64,000 bases of DNA. It comes from Bacteroidales bacterium. Its GTDB lineage: Bacteria > Bacteroidota > Bacteroidia > Bacteroidales > UBA932. Location of the stretch: positions 1 through 64,000 of the forward strand of contig JAFTBU010000049.1 of assembly GCA_017455065.1 (NCBI GenBank), written 5' to 3'. Positions within the stretch are counted from its first letter, which is position 1, and each line of letters starts with the position of its first letter. The notes beneath the pieces were generated by a model. It was given only the letters and a program-made list of their open reading frames with translations, searched no databases and was not told the DNA's origin. Below, piece by piece: positions 1-8,679 of the stretch. Made by a program: the position numbers and the translations under genes.

Positions 1-573
1 AGCGACGCCCCTATTCGTCTTGAAAATGCTGTCCTCAGCACCGTGGAAAACGACATCCCTGCTTATGCGGAAATGACTGTTGCATCTGCAGTCAAGCTGA
101 AGAAACTGATGTACATCCTTTCCAAGAGCGTCCCTTTCAAGCCCAGCAACGAAACGCTGGGCCGCGACCTTGGAATCAGCCGCAACATTGTTCCTGATTA
201 CATTGAGTATCTCACCAAATCCGGCCTTTTTGGCGCCCTGCACGAACCTGGTCACAGCGACAATCTGCTAACTAAGGTGGAGAAGCTCTATCTTGGCAAC
301 AGCAACATCGCCCTTGCCCTTTCCGAAGACGGAATCATTGACTCCGGCAACATGCGTGAGACCAACTTCCTGGCCTGGACCTCGCAGGTACATAAAGTCA
401 CATCTTCCAAGATCTCCGATTTCGAGATTGACGGCATTACCTTTGAGGTTGGAGGAAAGAACAAAAAAGGGAAACAAATCAAAGACGCCGAGGTTGGATA
501 CCTCGTAAAAGACGATATGGAATTTGCCGCAGGCCACTCCCTTCCCATCTGGATGTTCGGCTTTATATATTGA
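1..573 (+). CDS. C-terminal part of AAA-type ATP-binding protein (DUF4143 region), 5' truncated by the window
   Basis: The frame is open from base 1, so the gene starts upstream. About 190 codons are visible. They resemble the C-terminal half of the large family of bacterial AAA ATPases that carry a DUF4143 domain: a helix-turn-helix-like segment (SNETLGRDLGISRNIVPDYIE, split by a short linker from SGLF) followed by a small alpha/beta domain that is nuclease-like in these proteins. The Walker motifs would lie upstream and cannot be seen. The cellular role of the family is poorly known; many copies per genome are common in Bacteroidales. The C-terminus looks complete. Confidence 0.6.
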   Translation, partial: SDAPIRLENAVLSTVENDIPAYAEMTVASAVKLKKLMYILSKSVPFKPSNETLGRDLGISRNIVPDYIEYLTKSGLFGALHEPGHSDNLLTKVEKLYLGNSNIALALSEDGIIDSGNMRETNFLAWTSQVHKVTSSKISDFEIDGITFEVGGKNKKGKQIKDAEVGYLVKDDMEFAAGHSLPIWMFGFIY

Positions 574-593
574 GGTATTAGACATTAAAAAAA

Positions 594-633
594 ACGCACA
601 ACCTTTCGCTAATTATGCGTAAAAGTTGTGCGT
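594..633. repeat. Inverted repeat ACGCACAAC / GTTGTGCGT
   Basis: Perfect 9-bp arms (594-602 and 625-633) separated by 22 bases. An A-run lies just left of the left arm, so the hairpin would be followed by a U-run only if read on the minus strand, where no gene runs into it. It may be a recombination or protein-binding site rather than a terminator. Confidence 0.5.
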
Positions 634-645
634 ATAATTGTAGTC

Positions 646-660
646 TACTGATTATCAGTA
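646..660. repeat. Palindrome TACTGAT-T-ATCAGTA
   Basis: Two perfect 7-base arms around one central base, 12 bases after the previous inverted repeat. The geometry suits a dimeric protein site. No owner of the site can be named from the sequence. Confidence 0.45.
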
Positions 661-881
661 TAGTACGGTGGTACTGGGAAAACAGTCTCTATCCTGAGGG
701 CATCATCTCAGTTTCCTGAGGGAAAAGCGGAGCCAAGAGGAAATGATGGATCAAAATTCATTCACTGCTCCAGCGCTTCGCTGAAGGAATGGCGGCGTTT
801 GCTGAATACCTGCCCGGGATCGGAATATATGGTATGATTATTGGTTATCGTCCGGAAGCGTGAACTAAAACCTTTTGTTTT

Positions 882-2948
882 ATGAAAAAGTTTCTGTTTA
901 TCCTGACAACGATAACGCTCGTCCTGACAGCTTGCGAGCGCGATGACTTCCAATTCAGCCCGGAAAGCCCGGGTGTATCCGATCTGACAGATCCTTCCCT
1001 GGCATGGAGTTCAGACTCATTCGAAGCCGCTTCCGGCGCGGAGAACGTCTTCCCCACTCTCACGAACACCTGCAACGTGAGCGTAACATACACATCCTCG
1101 CAACCGGAAGTAGCCACAATCAGCGGCGACGGCACCATTACCCTTATAGGCGCAGGCTCGACTCTGATAACGGCTTCATCAGCGGCCGACCAGAGATATT
1201 CGGCATCCAGCGCCTCATACCTGCTGACCGTCGTGGGCAACTCCGGCAGCGACGCGTACGACGGATCTCTCACTTTCGCATCCTCCGGAGACCCTTCTTC
1301 GGACGATGACATATCCACCACCACCTTCAAAGGCAAGATCACCATCAATTTTTCCCAGTCAGGAGACGCCTCCGTCAGCGGAGACAGTTATGGCTATGTA
1401 TCAGTGGACGGCAACAAGGTCACCGTGAACAACACCGGCGGAGAAGTGCTCATCTACGAGCTCACCGGCACCACCGGCAACGGCTTCTTCAAAGTCTACG
1501 GGGCCAAGAAACAGGCTATCGTCCTGAACGGCGTGAGCATCACCAATCCGGACGGCGCGGCCATCAACAACCAGAACAAGAAACGCACTTTCATCGCCGT
1601 CTATGGCGACAACACCCTATCGGACAGCGAATCCGCAGCATATGAGCAAGTGGGAGAGGAAGACCTCAAGGCTGTCCTCTTCAGCGAGGCCCAGCTGATT
1701 TTCAGCGGCAGCGGCCTGCTCAGGGTCAATGCTCTGAACAAGCAGGACAAGTCTGCCATCGCCACCGATGATTATATCCGCATGATGCAAAGCCCTACCA
1801 TCAAAGTGAACACAAAAAACGGGGCCGGCCACGGCTTCAAGGGCAAGGACTACGTCCAGCTTTCAGGCGGTTCCCTGGCCGTAACCTCAGCCGGTGACAT
1901 GAAGAAAGGCATCACCACGGACGATTATGTCCTGGTGGAAGGCGGCACACACATGGTGACAGTGACCGGTGGAGTGGCCTGGGACGATGAGGACTCCGAA
2001 TACAGCGGCACGGCAGGAGTGAAAGCAGACAACTACTTCGCCATGACGGGAGGCACCCTCACCATCAAGAACACCGGAGACGGCGGCAAAGGGATCAATG
2101 CCGGAAGCTATGATTTCGACGCCGAAAACCATACCCTCTCCGACAGCTACATCTCCGGCGGCACACTCAACGTGACCACCACCGGCAAGGAAGTGAACGA
2201 TGTCTCTGCAAAGGGCATCAAAATCGGTTGGGTGACCAAAGAAGGCAGCGGAGACCACGCAACGGTTACAGGCTACGCCGGCAAACTGACCATAAGCGGC
2301 GGCACGGTGAGAGTGAACAGCACCAATGGTGAAGGCCTGGAGGTCAAGGGAGACCTTACCTTCGAAGGAGGTGAAACATGGGTATCTTCCGGGAGCGACG
2401 ACGCCATCAACTGCCAGGGAGACCTGACCGTGGACAAGGGCTTCGTGTATGCATTCTCCGCCGGAAACGATGCCATGGACTCAAACGGCAACACCCGCCT
2501 CAACGGCGGCTATGTGATGGCCATCTGCACCAGCGGCAGTCCGGAAGTGGCCATCGATGCCAATACGGAAGAGGGCAAGAAACTTTATATCGGCAGCGGC
2601 GCGACTCTCGTTGCTTACGGCGGCCTGGAAAGCGGTTACTCCGCCTCCCAGAACGTGTACAGCATGAACGGAACGGCAGGAGCCTGGAACGCACTCTATG
2701 GAAACGGCTCATTCATCGCCGCTTTCAAGGTCCCGTCCGGCATCTCCAATTTCATCGTATCGGCACCCTCGCTCTCCGGCGGTTACCAAGGAGTGAGCGT
2801 CAGCGGAGAAGGCAAATGCAGCGGTGTATGGGCGACGGAAGGCATCTCCGGCGGTTCCTCTGTCACCATCTCCAACTACACTGGTGGCAACGGTGGTCCC
2901 GGTGGCAATGGAGGAGGCCCGGGGGGCTGGGGTCCTCGAGGCTTCTAG
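882..2948 (+). CDS. Carbohydrate-binding beta-helix lipoprotein (Cthe_2159/DUF4353-like) with Ig-like domain
   Basis: This is a 688-residue surface or periplasmic lipoprotein. The signal peptide ends in a lipobox (LTAC, Cys about 18). Residues of about 40-115 resemble a bacterial Ig-like (Big_2) domain. From about 120 to 650 there are repeated Gly/Thr/Asn-rich strands with motifs such as GNKVTVNNTG and SGGTLNVTTTG, typical of the right-handed beta-helix family whose best known member, Cthe_2159 of Clostridium thermocellum, binds polygalacturonate. The last 20 residues form a Gly/Pro-rich tail ending GWGPRGF. In this family binding is Ca-dependent; a catalytic role is unproven. The 3' end overlaps the convergent ZIP gene by 4 bases. 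The ligand is unknown. Confidence 0.75.
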   Translation: MKKFLFILTTITLVLTACERDDFQFSPESPGVSDLTDPSLAWSSDSFEAASGAENVFPTLTNTCNVSVTYTSSQPEVATISGDGTITLIGAGSTLITASSAADQRYSASSASYLLTVVGNSGSDAYDGSLTFASSGDPSSDDDISTTTFKGKITINFSQSGDASVSGDSYGYVSVDGNKVTVNNTGGEVLIYELTGTTGNGFFKVYGAKKQAIVLNGVSITNPDGAAINNQNKKRTFIAVYGDNTLSDSESAAYEQVGEEDLKAVLFSEAQLIFSGSGLLRVNALNKQDKSAIATDDYIRMMQSPTIKVNTKNGAGHGFKGKDYVQLSGGSLAVTSAGDMKKGITTDDYVLVEGGTHMVTVTGGVAWDDEDSEYSGTAGVKADNYFAMTGGTLTIKNTGDGGKGINAGSYDFDAENHTLSDSYISGGTLNVTTTGKEVNDVSAKGIKIGWVTKEGSGDHATVTGYAGKLTISGGTVRVNSTNGEGLEVKGDLTFEGGETWVSSGSDDAINCQGDLTVDKGFVYAFSAGNDAMDSNGNTRLNGGYVMAICTSGSPEVAIDANTEEGKKLYIGSGATLVAYGGLESGYSASQNVYSMNGTAGAWNALYGNGSFIAAFKVPSGISNFIVSAPSLSGGYQGVSVSGEGKCSGVWATEGISGGSSVTISNYTGGNGGPGGNGGGPGGWGPRGF

Positions 2949-3712
2949 CCCAATACCACATCGAGCACCATCATCAGGACAAAGCCCAGGGCGAAGCCGA
3001 TGGTGCCGATGTTGGAATGTTTCCCCTGCGAGTATTCGGGGACCAGCTCTTCCACCACCACATAGAGCATTGCGCCGGCCGCGAAAGAGAGCATGTAGGG
3101 CATGATACCCAGGATGGAGGTCGCCAGGAGCAGCACGAGCGCACCGCCGACAGGTTCGACGATCCCGCTCAGGGCGCCGATGCCGAAGGCCTTCCAGCGG
3201 GAGTTCCCCTCAGCGCGCAGCGGCATGGAGATGATGGCGCCTTCCGGGACATTCTGGATGGCGATACCTAGGGACAATGCAAGAGCTCCCGCAATATTGA
3301 AATCTGCCGTCAGGGCGCCTGCGATAGCGACGCCCACGGCCATTCCTTCAGGGAAATTATGGATGGTGACCGCCAGGGCAAGTTTTGCCGTACGGGAAAG
3401 ACGGCTCCTGGGGCCTTCGGCCTCACCATTGGCATGAAGATGAGGGGTGATGTAGTCGATCAGCAGCAGGAAGGCGAATCCGGCCAGCAGGCCTACAGTC
3501 GGCGGGACCACGGCTGCCACGCCCTCCCCCATCTCGATGGCTGGGATGATGAGCGACCAGACAGACGCCGCCACCATGACTCCGGAGGCGAAGCCCAAAA
3601 GAACTTTCTGCACCAGCTCCGGCATATCCCGTTTCATGAAAAAGACGAAGGCCGATCCCAGGGCTGTCCCCAGGAACGGAACCATCAATGCCGTAACAAC
3701 AGAATTCATCAT
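2945..3712 (-). CDS. ZIP family metal transporter
   Basis: About 255 residues with eight predicted membrane segments, consistent with ZIP (ZupT/GufA-type) divalent cation importers. The family signature HNFPEGMAVG (TM4) and the matching TM5 block AIQNVPEGAI supply the metal-site His, Asn, Pro and Glu residues. A His-containing loop (TPHLHANGEAEG) lies before TM4. The reading frame continues upstream, but a TAnnTTTG promoter at 3718-3725 makes the ATG at 3712 (or 3709) the real start and the leader almost absent. The substrate is probably Zn, Fe or Mn; this cannot be settled by sequence. Confidence 0.9.
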   Translation of the reverse strand: MMNSVVTALMVPFLGTALGSAFVFFMKRDMPELVQKVLLGFASGVMVAASVWSLIIPAIEMGEGVAAVVPPTVGLLAGFAFLLLIDYITPHLHANGEAEGPRSRLSRTAKLALAVTIHNFPEGMAVGVAIAGALTADFNIAGALALSLGIAIQNVPEGAIISMPLRAEGNSRWKAFGIGALSGIVEPVGGALVLLLATSILGIMPYMLSFAAGAMLYVVVEELVPEYSQGKHSNIGTIGFALGFVLMMVLDVVLG

Positions 3713-3717
3713 AAAGC

Positions 3718-3725
3718 CAAAGTTA
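3718..3725 (-). promoter_or_regulatory. Promoter -7 element TAACTTTG for the ZIP gene
   Basis: Exact match to TAnnTTTG read on the minus strand. It ends 5 bases before the ATG at 3712, so the transcript should be leaderless or nearly so. It lies back to back with the plus-strand element at 3737-3744. Confidence 0.65.
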
Positions 3726-3736
3726 ATAAAAATTGC

Positions 3737-3744
3737 TATTTTTG
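3737..3744 (+). promoter_or_regulatory. Promoter -7 element TATTTTTG for the DUF2490 gene
   Basis: Exact match to TAnnTTTG, 35 bases before the ATG at 3780. It forms a divergent promoter pair with the ZIP promoter. Confidence 0.6.
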
Positions 3745-3779
3745 ATATCCATATATTTGTCCAATCAGTTAAGTAGTGT

Positions 3780-4424
3780 ATGAAAAAGGTATTAGTCACC
3801 GTCCTGTCCATACTCGCGATATCCGCGGCGCAGGCATCCGCCCAGACCAGCTCCGACCTCGGCACCTGGAGCAGCATCCAACTTGTCAAATCTTTCGGCG
3901 CTCCCTATGCCATGGCACGTCTGGAGCACCGCTCCTTCGACAATGTCCGCGGCACTGAGTGCTGGTTCGCCATGGCCGGCGGCGGGTACAATTTCAACAA
4001 TTGGCTCAAGGGAGACCTGAGCTACGAGTACTGGAGGATACCCTCGGCAGGAGACATGGTCCAGCACAAGGCGGTACTGAGCCTCACCGAGACCTTCAAG
4101 CGTGAGGGCCTGGCGCTTGCCTTAAGGGAAAAATACGAATTGGCCTACAATCCCGGTGCGGATTCCTTCAGCCACACCCTGAGGACCCGGCTCCGCGGCC
4201 AATACAAGGCCCAGGACAGCATCTTCACGCCCTATCTTATGTACGAGTTCTTCAGCAACATAAGCAACGGCAATTGGGTCCGTTCGCTGCATTACGCCGG
4301 CACCGAGATCAGTCTCGGCGGGGGCCATTCACTGGATTTCTTCTACATGTACCACCTATATGACAAAGGCGGCCTGACGGCCGCCTGCCACGTTTTGGGT
4401 GCCGGTTACAATTTCGTTTTCTAG
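3780..4424 (+). CDS. DUF2490-type outer membrane beta-barrel protein
   Basis: 214 residues with a cleavable signal peptide (cut after AQASA, about residue 21) followed by alternating aromatic strands and a terminal Phe (GAGYNFVF), as expected for a small outer membrane barrel. The pattern of W/Y-rich strands (YEYWRIP, LREKYELAYN, YLMYEFFSN) matches DUF2490 proteins of Bacteroidota. Function is unknown. It is monocistronic, with its own promoter, and overlaps the convergent symporter gene by 4 bases. Confidence 0.75.
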   Translation: MKKVLVTVLSILAISAAQASAQTSSDLGTWSSIQLVKSFGAPYAMARLEHRSFDNVRGTECWFAMAGGGYNFNNWLKGDLSYEYWRIPSAGDMVQHKAVLSLTETFKREGLALALREKYELAYNPGADSFSHTLRTRLRGQYKAQDSIFTPYLMYEFFSNISNGNWVRSLHYAGTEISLGGGHSLDFFYMYHLYDKGGLTAACHVLGAGYNFVF

Positions 4425-6013
4425 ACAGCCTGATCCGACTCTTCCGAGAGGGCGTCGGTGGCACGGACGGTGACGGTGCTTTCGTAGCAGCCGAACATCT
4501 CGTCCACTTCCTGTTTCTTCCCGACTTTGGTGAAGAGACTCACCACCGGCACTACGACCAGGCCCAGCAGCATGGCCAGCATGCCGGCATTGATCGGCGA
4601 GGTGAAATAAGGGCTGATGAAAGTCTTGCCCGTGAAGGTGCAGTACATACAGCCGCACATGACAGCCACACCGGTGATGAATGAAGCCCAGACGGATGCG
4701 GCGGTGGTGCGTTTCCAGTAGAGTCCGTACAGGAACGGAGCCAGGAATGCTCCGGCCAGCGCTCCCCATGAGATACCCATGAGCTGGGCGATGAAGGTCA
4801 CGGAACTCTTGGCCTGCACTATGGCGAGCACAGAAGATACGATGATGAAGAAAAGTACGAGCAGGCGTATGCAGAGCAGCTGCCTGCGGTCATTCATATG
4901 CACGCCTTTGCGGGCCCTGGCCAGCGCCGGGTCGATGATGTCCAGGGTGAGCGTGGAGCCGGAAGTGAGCACCAGCGAGGACAGGGTGGACATGGAAGCC
5001 GAGAGCACCAGGATGATCACGACGCCTATCATCAGGTCCGGAAGGGTGGCCAGCATGGACGGGACAATGCTGTCGTAAACCGGGGTGCCGGCAGCAGTGT
5101 ACTCGATGTTCTGGCCGTAGAGCCTGCCGAAACCGCCGAGGAAATAGCAGCCTCCCGCCACGATGATGGCGAAGAAGGTGGAGATGATGGTGCCCTTGCG
5201 GATGGCAGCCTCATTGCGGATGGCGTAGAACTTGCCTACCATCTGGGGCAGACCCCAGGTGCCGAGGGATGTCAGCAGCACCACGCCCAACAGGTAGATG
5301 GGCTGGGGTCCCAGGAATGAGACGAATGCGCCGCTGAGGCCGGGCGCCGTCTCCGAGGGGATGTGCGACAGGCTTTCCACCGCAGCACTGAAGCCTCCGT
5401 TGCCGCTGAGCACGGAAGCGACCACAGCGCATATGCCCACCAGCATGATCAGGCCCTGGATGAAGTCGTTGACCGCTGTGGCCATATAGCCCCCTACCAG
5501 CACATAGATACCGGTGAGGATGGCCATACCCAGCACACACCATACATAGTCCACATTGAAAGCCATGCTGAAAAGACGTGACAGGCCGTTGTACAAGGAG
5601 GCGGTGTAAGGGATGAGGAAGATGAACACGATGACGGATGCCGCGACCTTGAGAGCGTTGCTGAAGAAACGCTTCCCGAAGAAGTCGGGCATCGTGGCAC
5701 TCTGCAGATGCTGGGTCATGAGGCGGGTGCGACGCCCCAGGATGCGCCATGCCAGCAACGAGCCGATCAGAGCGTTGCCGATGCCGATCCAGGTGGCGGC
5801 CAGACCATATTTCCAGCCGAACTGACCGGCGTATCCGACAAAGATGACCGCCGAGAAATAAGATGTACCGAAAGCGAATGCCGTAAGCCAGGAGCCGACA
5901 TTGCGGCCTCCCAGGACGAATCCCTGGACGTCAGATGCGGTCCGGCGGCAATAGAAGCCGACGCCGATCATCACGGCAAAGAACAGGATAAGGAGAATAC
6001 ACTTGACTAACAT
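4421..6013 (-). CDS. Sodium:solute symporter (SLC5/SSS family)
   Basis: 530 residues with about 13 membrane segments. The N-terminal block with the GRNVGSWLTAFAFGTSYFSA motif and the later GVILVLSASMSTLSS-type segment are hallmarks of the sodium/solute symporter family (PutP, PanF, SGLT). A Na gradient drives uptake of a small organic solute; the substrate cannot be named, and proline, pantothenate or sialic acid are all possible. A TAnnTTTG element ends only 4 bases before the ATG, indicating a leaderless or nearly leaderless transcript. Confidence 0.9.
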   Translation of the reverse strand: MLVKCILLILFFAVMIGVGFYCRRTASDVQGFVLGGRNVGSWLTAFAFGTSYFSAVIFVGYAGQFGWKYGLAATWIGIGNALIGSLLAWRILGRRTRLMTQHLQSATMPDFFGKRFFSNALKVAASVIVFIFLIPYTASLYNGLSRLFSMAFNVDYVWCVLGMAILTGIYVLVGGYMATAVNDFIQGLIMLVGICAVVASVLSGNGGFSAAVESLSHIPSETAPGLSGAFVSFLGPQPIYLLGVVLLTSLGTWGLPQMVGKFYAIRNEAAIRKGTIISTFFAIIVAGGCYFLGGFGRLYGQNIEYTAAGTPVYDSIVPSMLATLPDLMIGVVIILVLSASMSTLSSLVLTSGSTLTLDIIDPALARARKGVHMNDRRQLLCIRLLVLFFIIVSSVLAIVQAKSSVTFIAQLMGISWGALAGAFLAPFLYGLYWKRTTAASVWASFITGVAVMCGCMYCTFTGKTFISPYFTSPINAGMLAMLLGLVVVPVVSLFTKVGKKQEVDEMFGCYESTVTVRATDALSEESDQAV

Positions 6014-6017
6014 ATGC

Positions 6018-6025
6018 CAAATGTA
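6018..6025 (-). promoter_or_regulatory. Promoter -7 element TACATTTG for the SSS symporter
   Basis: Exact TAnnTTTG match immediately upstream of the ATG at 6013. A direct repeat of AAATGTAAC (6019-6027 and 6040-6048) covers the promoter at 21-base spacing and may be a regulator site. Confidence 0.65.
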
Positions 6026-6052
6026 ACAAAAAAAACGGTAAATGTAACGCAG

Positions 6053-6955
6053 TTACCTGCAGTACGAAAGGATATCCGCCAAGACCTCCTGATGGTCGGT
6101 CTCGTTGTGGATTTCGTGGCGCAGGCCGGGATAGACTTTCAGCGACACATTTTGATATCCCCTGTCCTTCATGGCCCGGACGGCTTTGGCGAGAGCCTCG
6201 TCATCCACCCGGCAGGGATCCTCGGCCCCTGAGATGAAATGGACGGGGAGTTCGGTGTGGGAGGCTTTCCAATCCGTGGAATAGCAGTCTTTCATGAGGA
6301 GCAGAAGGTTCAGGAAACCGTCGGCTGTGAAAATATACTGGCACAAGGGGTCCGAGTGGTAGGCCTTGAGTATGTCAGGGTCGGAGCAGACCCAGCCTGC
6401 GGGCCAGCCCTCTTTTTCGAAGGGCTTGTTGTAGGCTCCGAAGGACATTTTCTGAAGTATCGCAGGACGGTGATGCCAGCCCTTGATGCAGCCGATGACC
6501 CTGGCGAGAAATATGCCGGCGCCCTTTGCCGGGTTGTCCGAAGGACAGCCGCAGACGATGAGGCTGTCTATCATGCTGTCATAGCGCTTGGCGTATGAAC
6601 GCACCGCCATGGACCCCATGCTGTGGCCGAAGAGGTTGAGCGGGACGCCGGGCCATTTGTCCCGGGCCCACAGAGTCACGGCCTTCAGGTCCTCCACCAG
6701 GCCCAGCCAGCCATCCTTCCCCATGAATCCGAGGTCTTCCTCCGATTTCACGGAAGCCCCGTGCCCCCTGTGGTCATTGCAGACCACCGCATATCCGTTA
6801 CTGCACAGGTACTCCATGAGTGGGATGTACCTTTCCTTGTGCTCGCACATGCCGTGCGATATCTGTACTATGCCTTTGGGCGAGCCCTCGGGCTCAGCGT
6901 AAATGAGGGAAAGGCGGAGTCCGTCGAACGGGGAGATGATGATGTCTGATTTCAT
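6053..6955 (-). CDS. Alpha/beta hydrolase, monoacylglycerol lipase-like
   Basis: 300 residues, cytoplasmic. Order of motifs: oxyanion region (VQISHGMCEHKERY), HRGHG, nucleophile elbow GHSMGS (Ser about 109), a cap region, a late acid loop (SGAEDPCR) and the catalytic His near the C-terminus (GLRHEIHNE). This is the serine hydrolase/lysophospholipase group (Hydrolase_4). Start chosen at ATG 6955 because it overlaps the stop of the upstream Na/Pi gene (ATGA, 4 bases), implying translational coupling. The natural ester is unknown. Confidence 0.85.
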   Translation of the reverse strand: MKSDIIISPFDGLRLSLIYAEPEGSPKGIVQISHGMCEHKERYIPLMEYLCSNGYAVVCNDHRGHGASVKSEEDLGFMGKDGWLGLVEDLKAVTLWARDKWPGVPLNLFGHSMGSMAVRSYAKRYDSMIDSLIVCGCPSDNPAKGAGIFLARVIGCIKGWHHRPAILQKMSFGAYNKPFEKEGWPAGWVCSDPDILKAYHSDPLCQYIFTADGFLNLLLLMKDCYSTDWKASHTELPVHFISGAEDPCRVDDEALAKAVRAMKDRGYQNVSLKVYPGLRHEIHNETDHQEVLADILSYCR

Positions 6956-8628
6956 GCGATATTGAGTGTCCTGATGGTTTTGGCAACGTTGATCATATGG
7001 TCTGCGATACGCTCGGCATTGGACGAAAGTTCCAGGTACTGTGCGCCTACGGTCGGAGTGCATATGCCCTTTTCCATGCGGGAGATATGTCCCTCTTCCA
7101 TCTTGCGGGTATATTCGTCGATTTCCTCCTCGACTGCGTTCGCCTGGTCCAGAGCCGCCAGGTCTTCATCTTGATAGGCCTTGACCATATAGTCGAAAAG
7201 GCGGTGGATCAGCATCTTGAGCTGGCTGATCTCATATTTGGCCTCGTCCGAGAACTGCTGCGACGAATCGGCCAGGGCCGTGGCGTATTCGACTATATTC
7301 TCGGCGTAGTCACCTATCCTTTCCAGATCGCGCACGCTCCTGTATGTACCGGAAAGATAGGCGCGGTCCTTTTCGCCGAGACCCCCTTCACCGCTCAGGC
7401 GGACTATGAATGCTATGAGCTCTTTGTTCAGGAAGTTCAGCTGGCGCTCATCGCGCTCGAAATCGGGCTTCCCGGAGAAGTCCAATTGGACAGCCATCCC
7501 GAAACTCCTGTCCATGTTCGCCAGGGCGATGTCGGCCATACGGAGGATTTCCCTCTTGACCTGTCCCACGGCCACGGGAGGGGTACGGAGCATGTTTTCA
7601 TTGACATAGTGCAATGTAAACTCCGGCTCTTCCTGCACCTGCCGCTCGGGGATCATCTTTTCCACGAGGGAAACCAGAGCCCCTGTCAGAGGGAGCATAA
7701 GCAGCACCGTCACCACATTGAAGAAGGTGTGGAACATGGCCAGCTGTATCTGCGGCGCCGAAGGGAACAAGGTCTCGAACAGGCCACCGAAGGAGATGCC
7801 GGCGAAGCCCAGGCACAGCGCGGCGAGCAAGAAGAGCACCACACCGGCGCAGTTGAACAGCAGATGGATGAGGGCCGTGCGCTTGGCATTGGTGCCGCTG
7901 GTGACACCGGCGATGATGGCCACGACGCAGGAGCCTATATTGGAACCCATGGTCAGGAAGATACCCTGGTCGATGCCGATGAGTCCCGTCACGACCATCG
8001 CAAGGGCGATGGAAGTCATCACGGAGGAACTCTGGATGATGGCGGTGAACAATGTTCCGATCAGCACGAGCAGCAGAGGGTTGCGTATGCCGGCGAGAAA
8101 GACTTTGACACCATCCAGCGCGGCGAATGATTCCATCGACCCGCTCATCAGCTCCAGACCCACGAAGAGGAGTCCGAAACCTGCCAGGATGCCTCCGAGG
8201 GTCTTGTAGCGGCTTCTCTTGGAGAAGAGGATGAGGAACGCTCCCAGTCCGGCGAAGGCTGAGAAAATGACACTGGTGGACACGGAATTGCCGCCGGACA
8301 TACCCAAGGCGACGATCTGGGCCGTCACCGTGGTACCGATGTTCGCGCCGTAAATGATGGTGGCTGCCTGTGCGAGGGAGATGATCCCGGCATTGACGAA
8401 ACCTATGGTCATGACCGTGGTCGCACCTGAGCTTTGGATGGCGGCAGTGCCCAGGGCACCGATACCTACACCCAGTAACTTGCTTCCCGAGGCTTTGGAA
8501 AAGAGTTTTTTCAGTTTCTCTGAGCTCGCAGCTTCCAGGTTGGAGCTCATCATCTTGCACGCTATGAGAAATACGCCGATTCCTGCGAGAAGAGTCAGCA
8601 GGGAGGTTATGACAGCTGTTAAATCCAT
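6952..8628 (-). CDS. Na/Pi cotransporter family protein with C-terminal PhoU-like domain
   Basis: 558 residues. The N-terminal two thirds contains two repeats of the Na/Pi cotransporter family, each with a Gln-Ser-Ser motif (AAIQSSGATT and AIIQSSSVMT). Residues from about 340 onward form a helical PhoU-like region. It is expected to use a Na gradient to move phosphate or a related anion at the inner membrane; in many bacteria this family's direction and substrate are uncertain. The frame is open far upstream, but family comparison and the position of the divergent promoter place the start at ATG 8628. It is co-transcribed with the downstream hydrolase. Confidence 0.85.
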   Translation of the reverse strand: MDLTAVITSLLTLLAGIGVFLIACKMMSSNLEAASSEKLKKLFSKASGSKLLGVGIGALGTAAIQSSGATTVMTIGFVNAGIISLAQAATIIYGANIGTTVTAQIVALGMSGGNSVSTSVIFSAFAGLGAFLILFSKRSRYKTLGGILAGFGLLFVGLELMSGSMESFAALDGVKVFLAGIRNPLLLVLIGTLFTAIIQSSSVMTSIALAMVVTGLIGIDQGIFLTMGSNIGSCVVAIIAGVTSGTNAKRTALIHLLFNCAGVVLFLLAALCLGFAGISFGGLFETLFPSAPQIQLAMFHTFFNVVTVLLMLPLTGALVSLVEKMIPERQVQEEPEFTLHYVNENMLRTPPVAVGQVKREILRMADIALANMDRSFGMAVQLDFSGKPDFERDERQLNFLNKELIAFIVRLSGEGGLGEKDRAYLSGTYRSVRDLERIGDYAENIVEYATALADSSQQFSDEAKYEISQLKMLIHRLFDYMVKAYQDEDLAALDQANAVEEEIDEYTRKMEEGHISRMEKGICTPTVGAQYLELSSNAERIADHMINVAKTIRTLNIA

Positions 8629-8636
8629 ACGGAGGA

Positions 8637-8644
8637 CGAATATA
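8637..8644 (-). promoter_or_regulatory. Weak promoter -7 candidate TATATTCG for the Na/Pi gene
   Basis: One mismatch to TAnnTTTG, 8 bases before the ATG at 8628. It faces the plus-strand promoter at 8668-8675. Confidence 0.35.
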
Positions 8645-8667
8645 CGAATTAAATTCAAGTTTTTGAG

Positions 8668-8675
8668 TAAATTTG
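8668..8675 (+). promoter_or_regulatory. Promoter -7 element TAAATTTG for the flavodoxin-like gene
   Basis: Exact TAnnTTTG match ending 4 bases before the ATG at 8680, a nearly leaderless arrangement. Confidence 0.65.
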
Positions 8676-8679
8676 GACC

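Larger units (their letters stand above)
574..881. other. 308-base gene-free stretch with inverted repeats
   Basis: I see no coding frame with family resemblance. It holds a 9-bp inverted repeat (594-602 with 625-633), a near-perfect 7-bp palindrome (646-660), a 5-bp inverted repeat around 662-675, a 9-base direct repeat TCCTGAGGG (692-700 and 714-722) and a short hairpin CAGCG-CTT-CGCTG (771-783). No clear TAnnTTTG promoter was found for the gene starting at 882. Confidence 0.6.

Noticed and set aside
594-633. Integron attC-like site
   Set aside because: Arms end in AAC/GTT as in attC, but the core does not fit RYYYAAC/GTTRRRY and no integrase or cassette array is visible.
594-633. Rho-independent terminator for the ATPase gene
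   Set aside because: The T-run is on the wrong side for plus-strand transcription and the loop is 22 bases.
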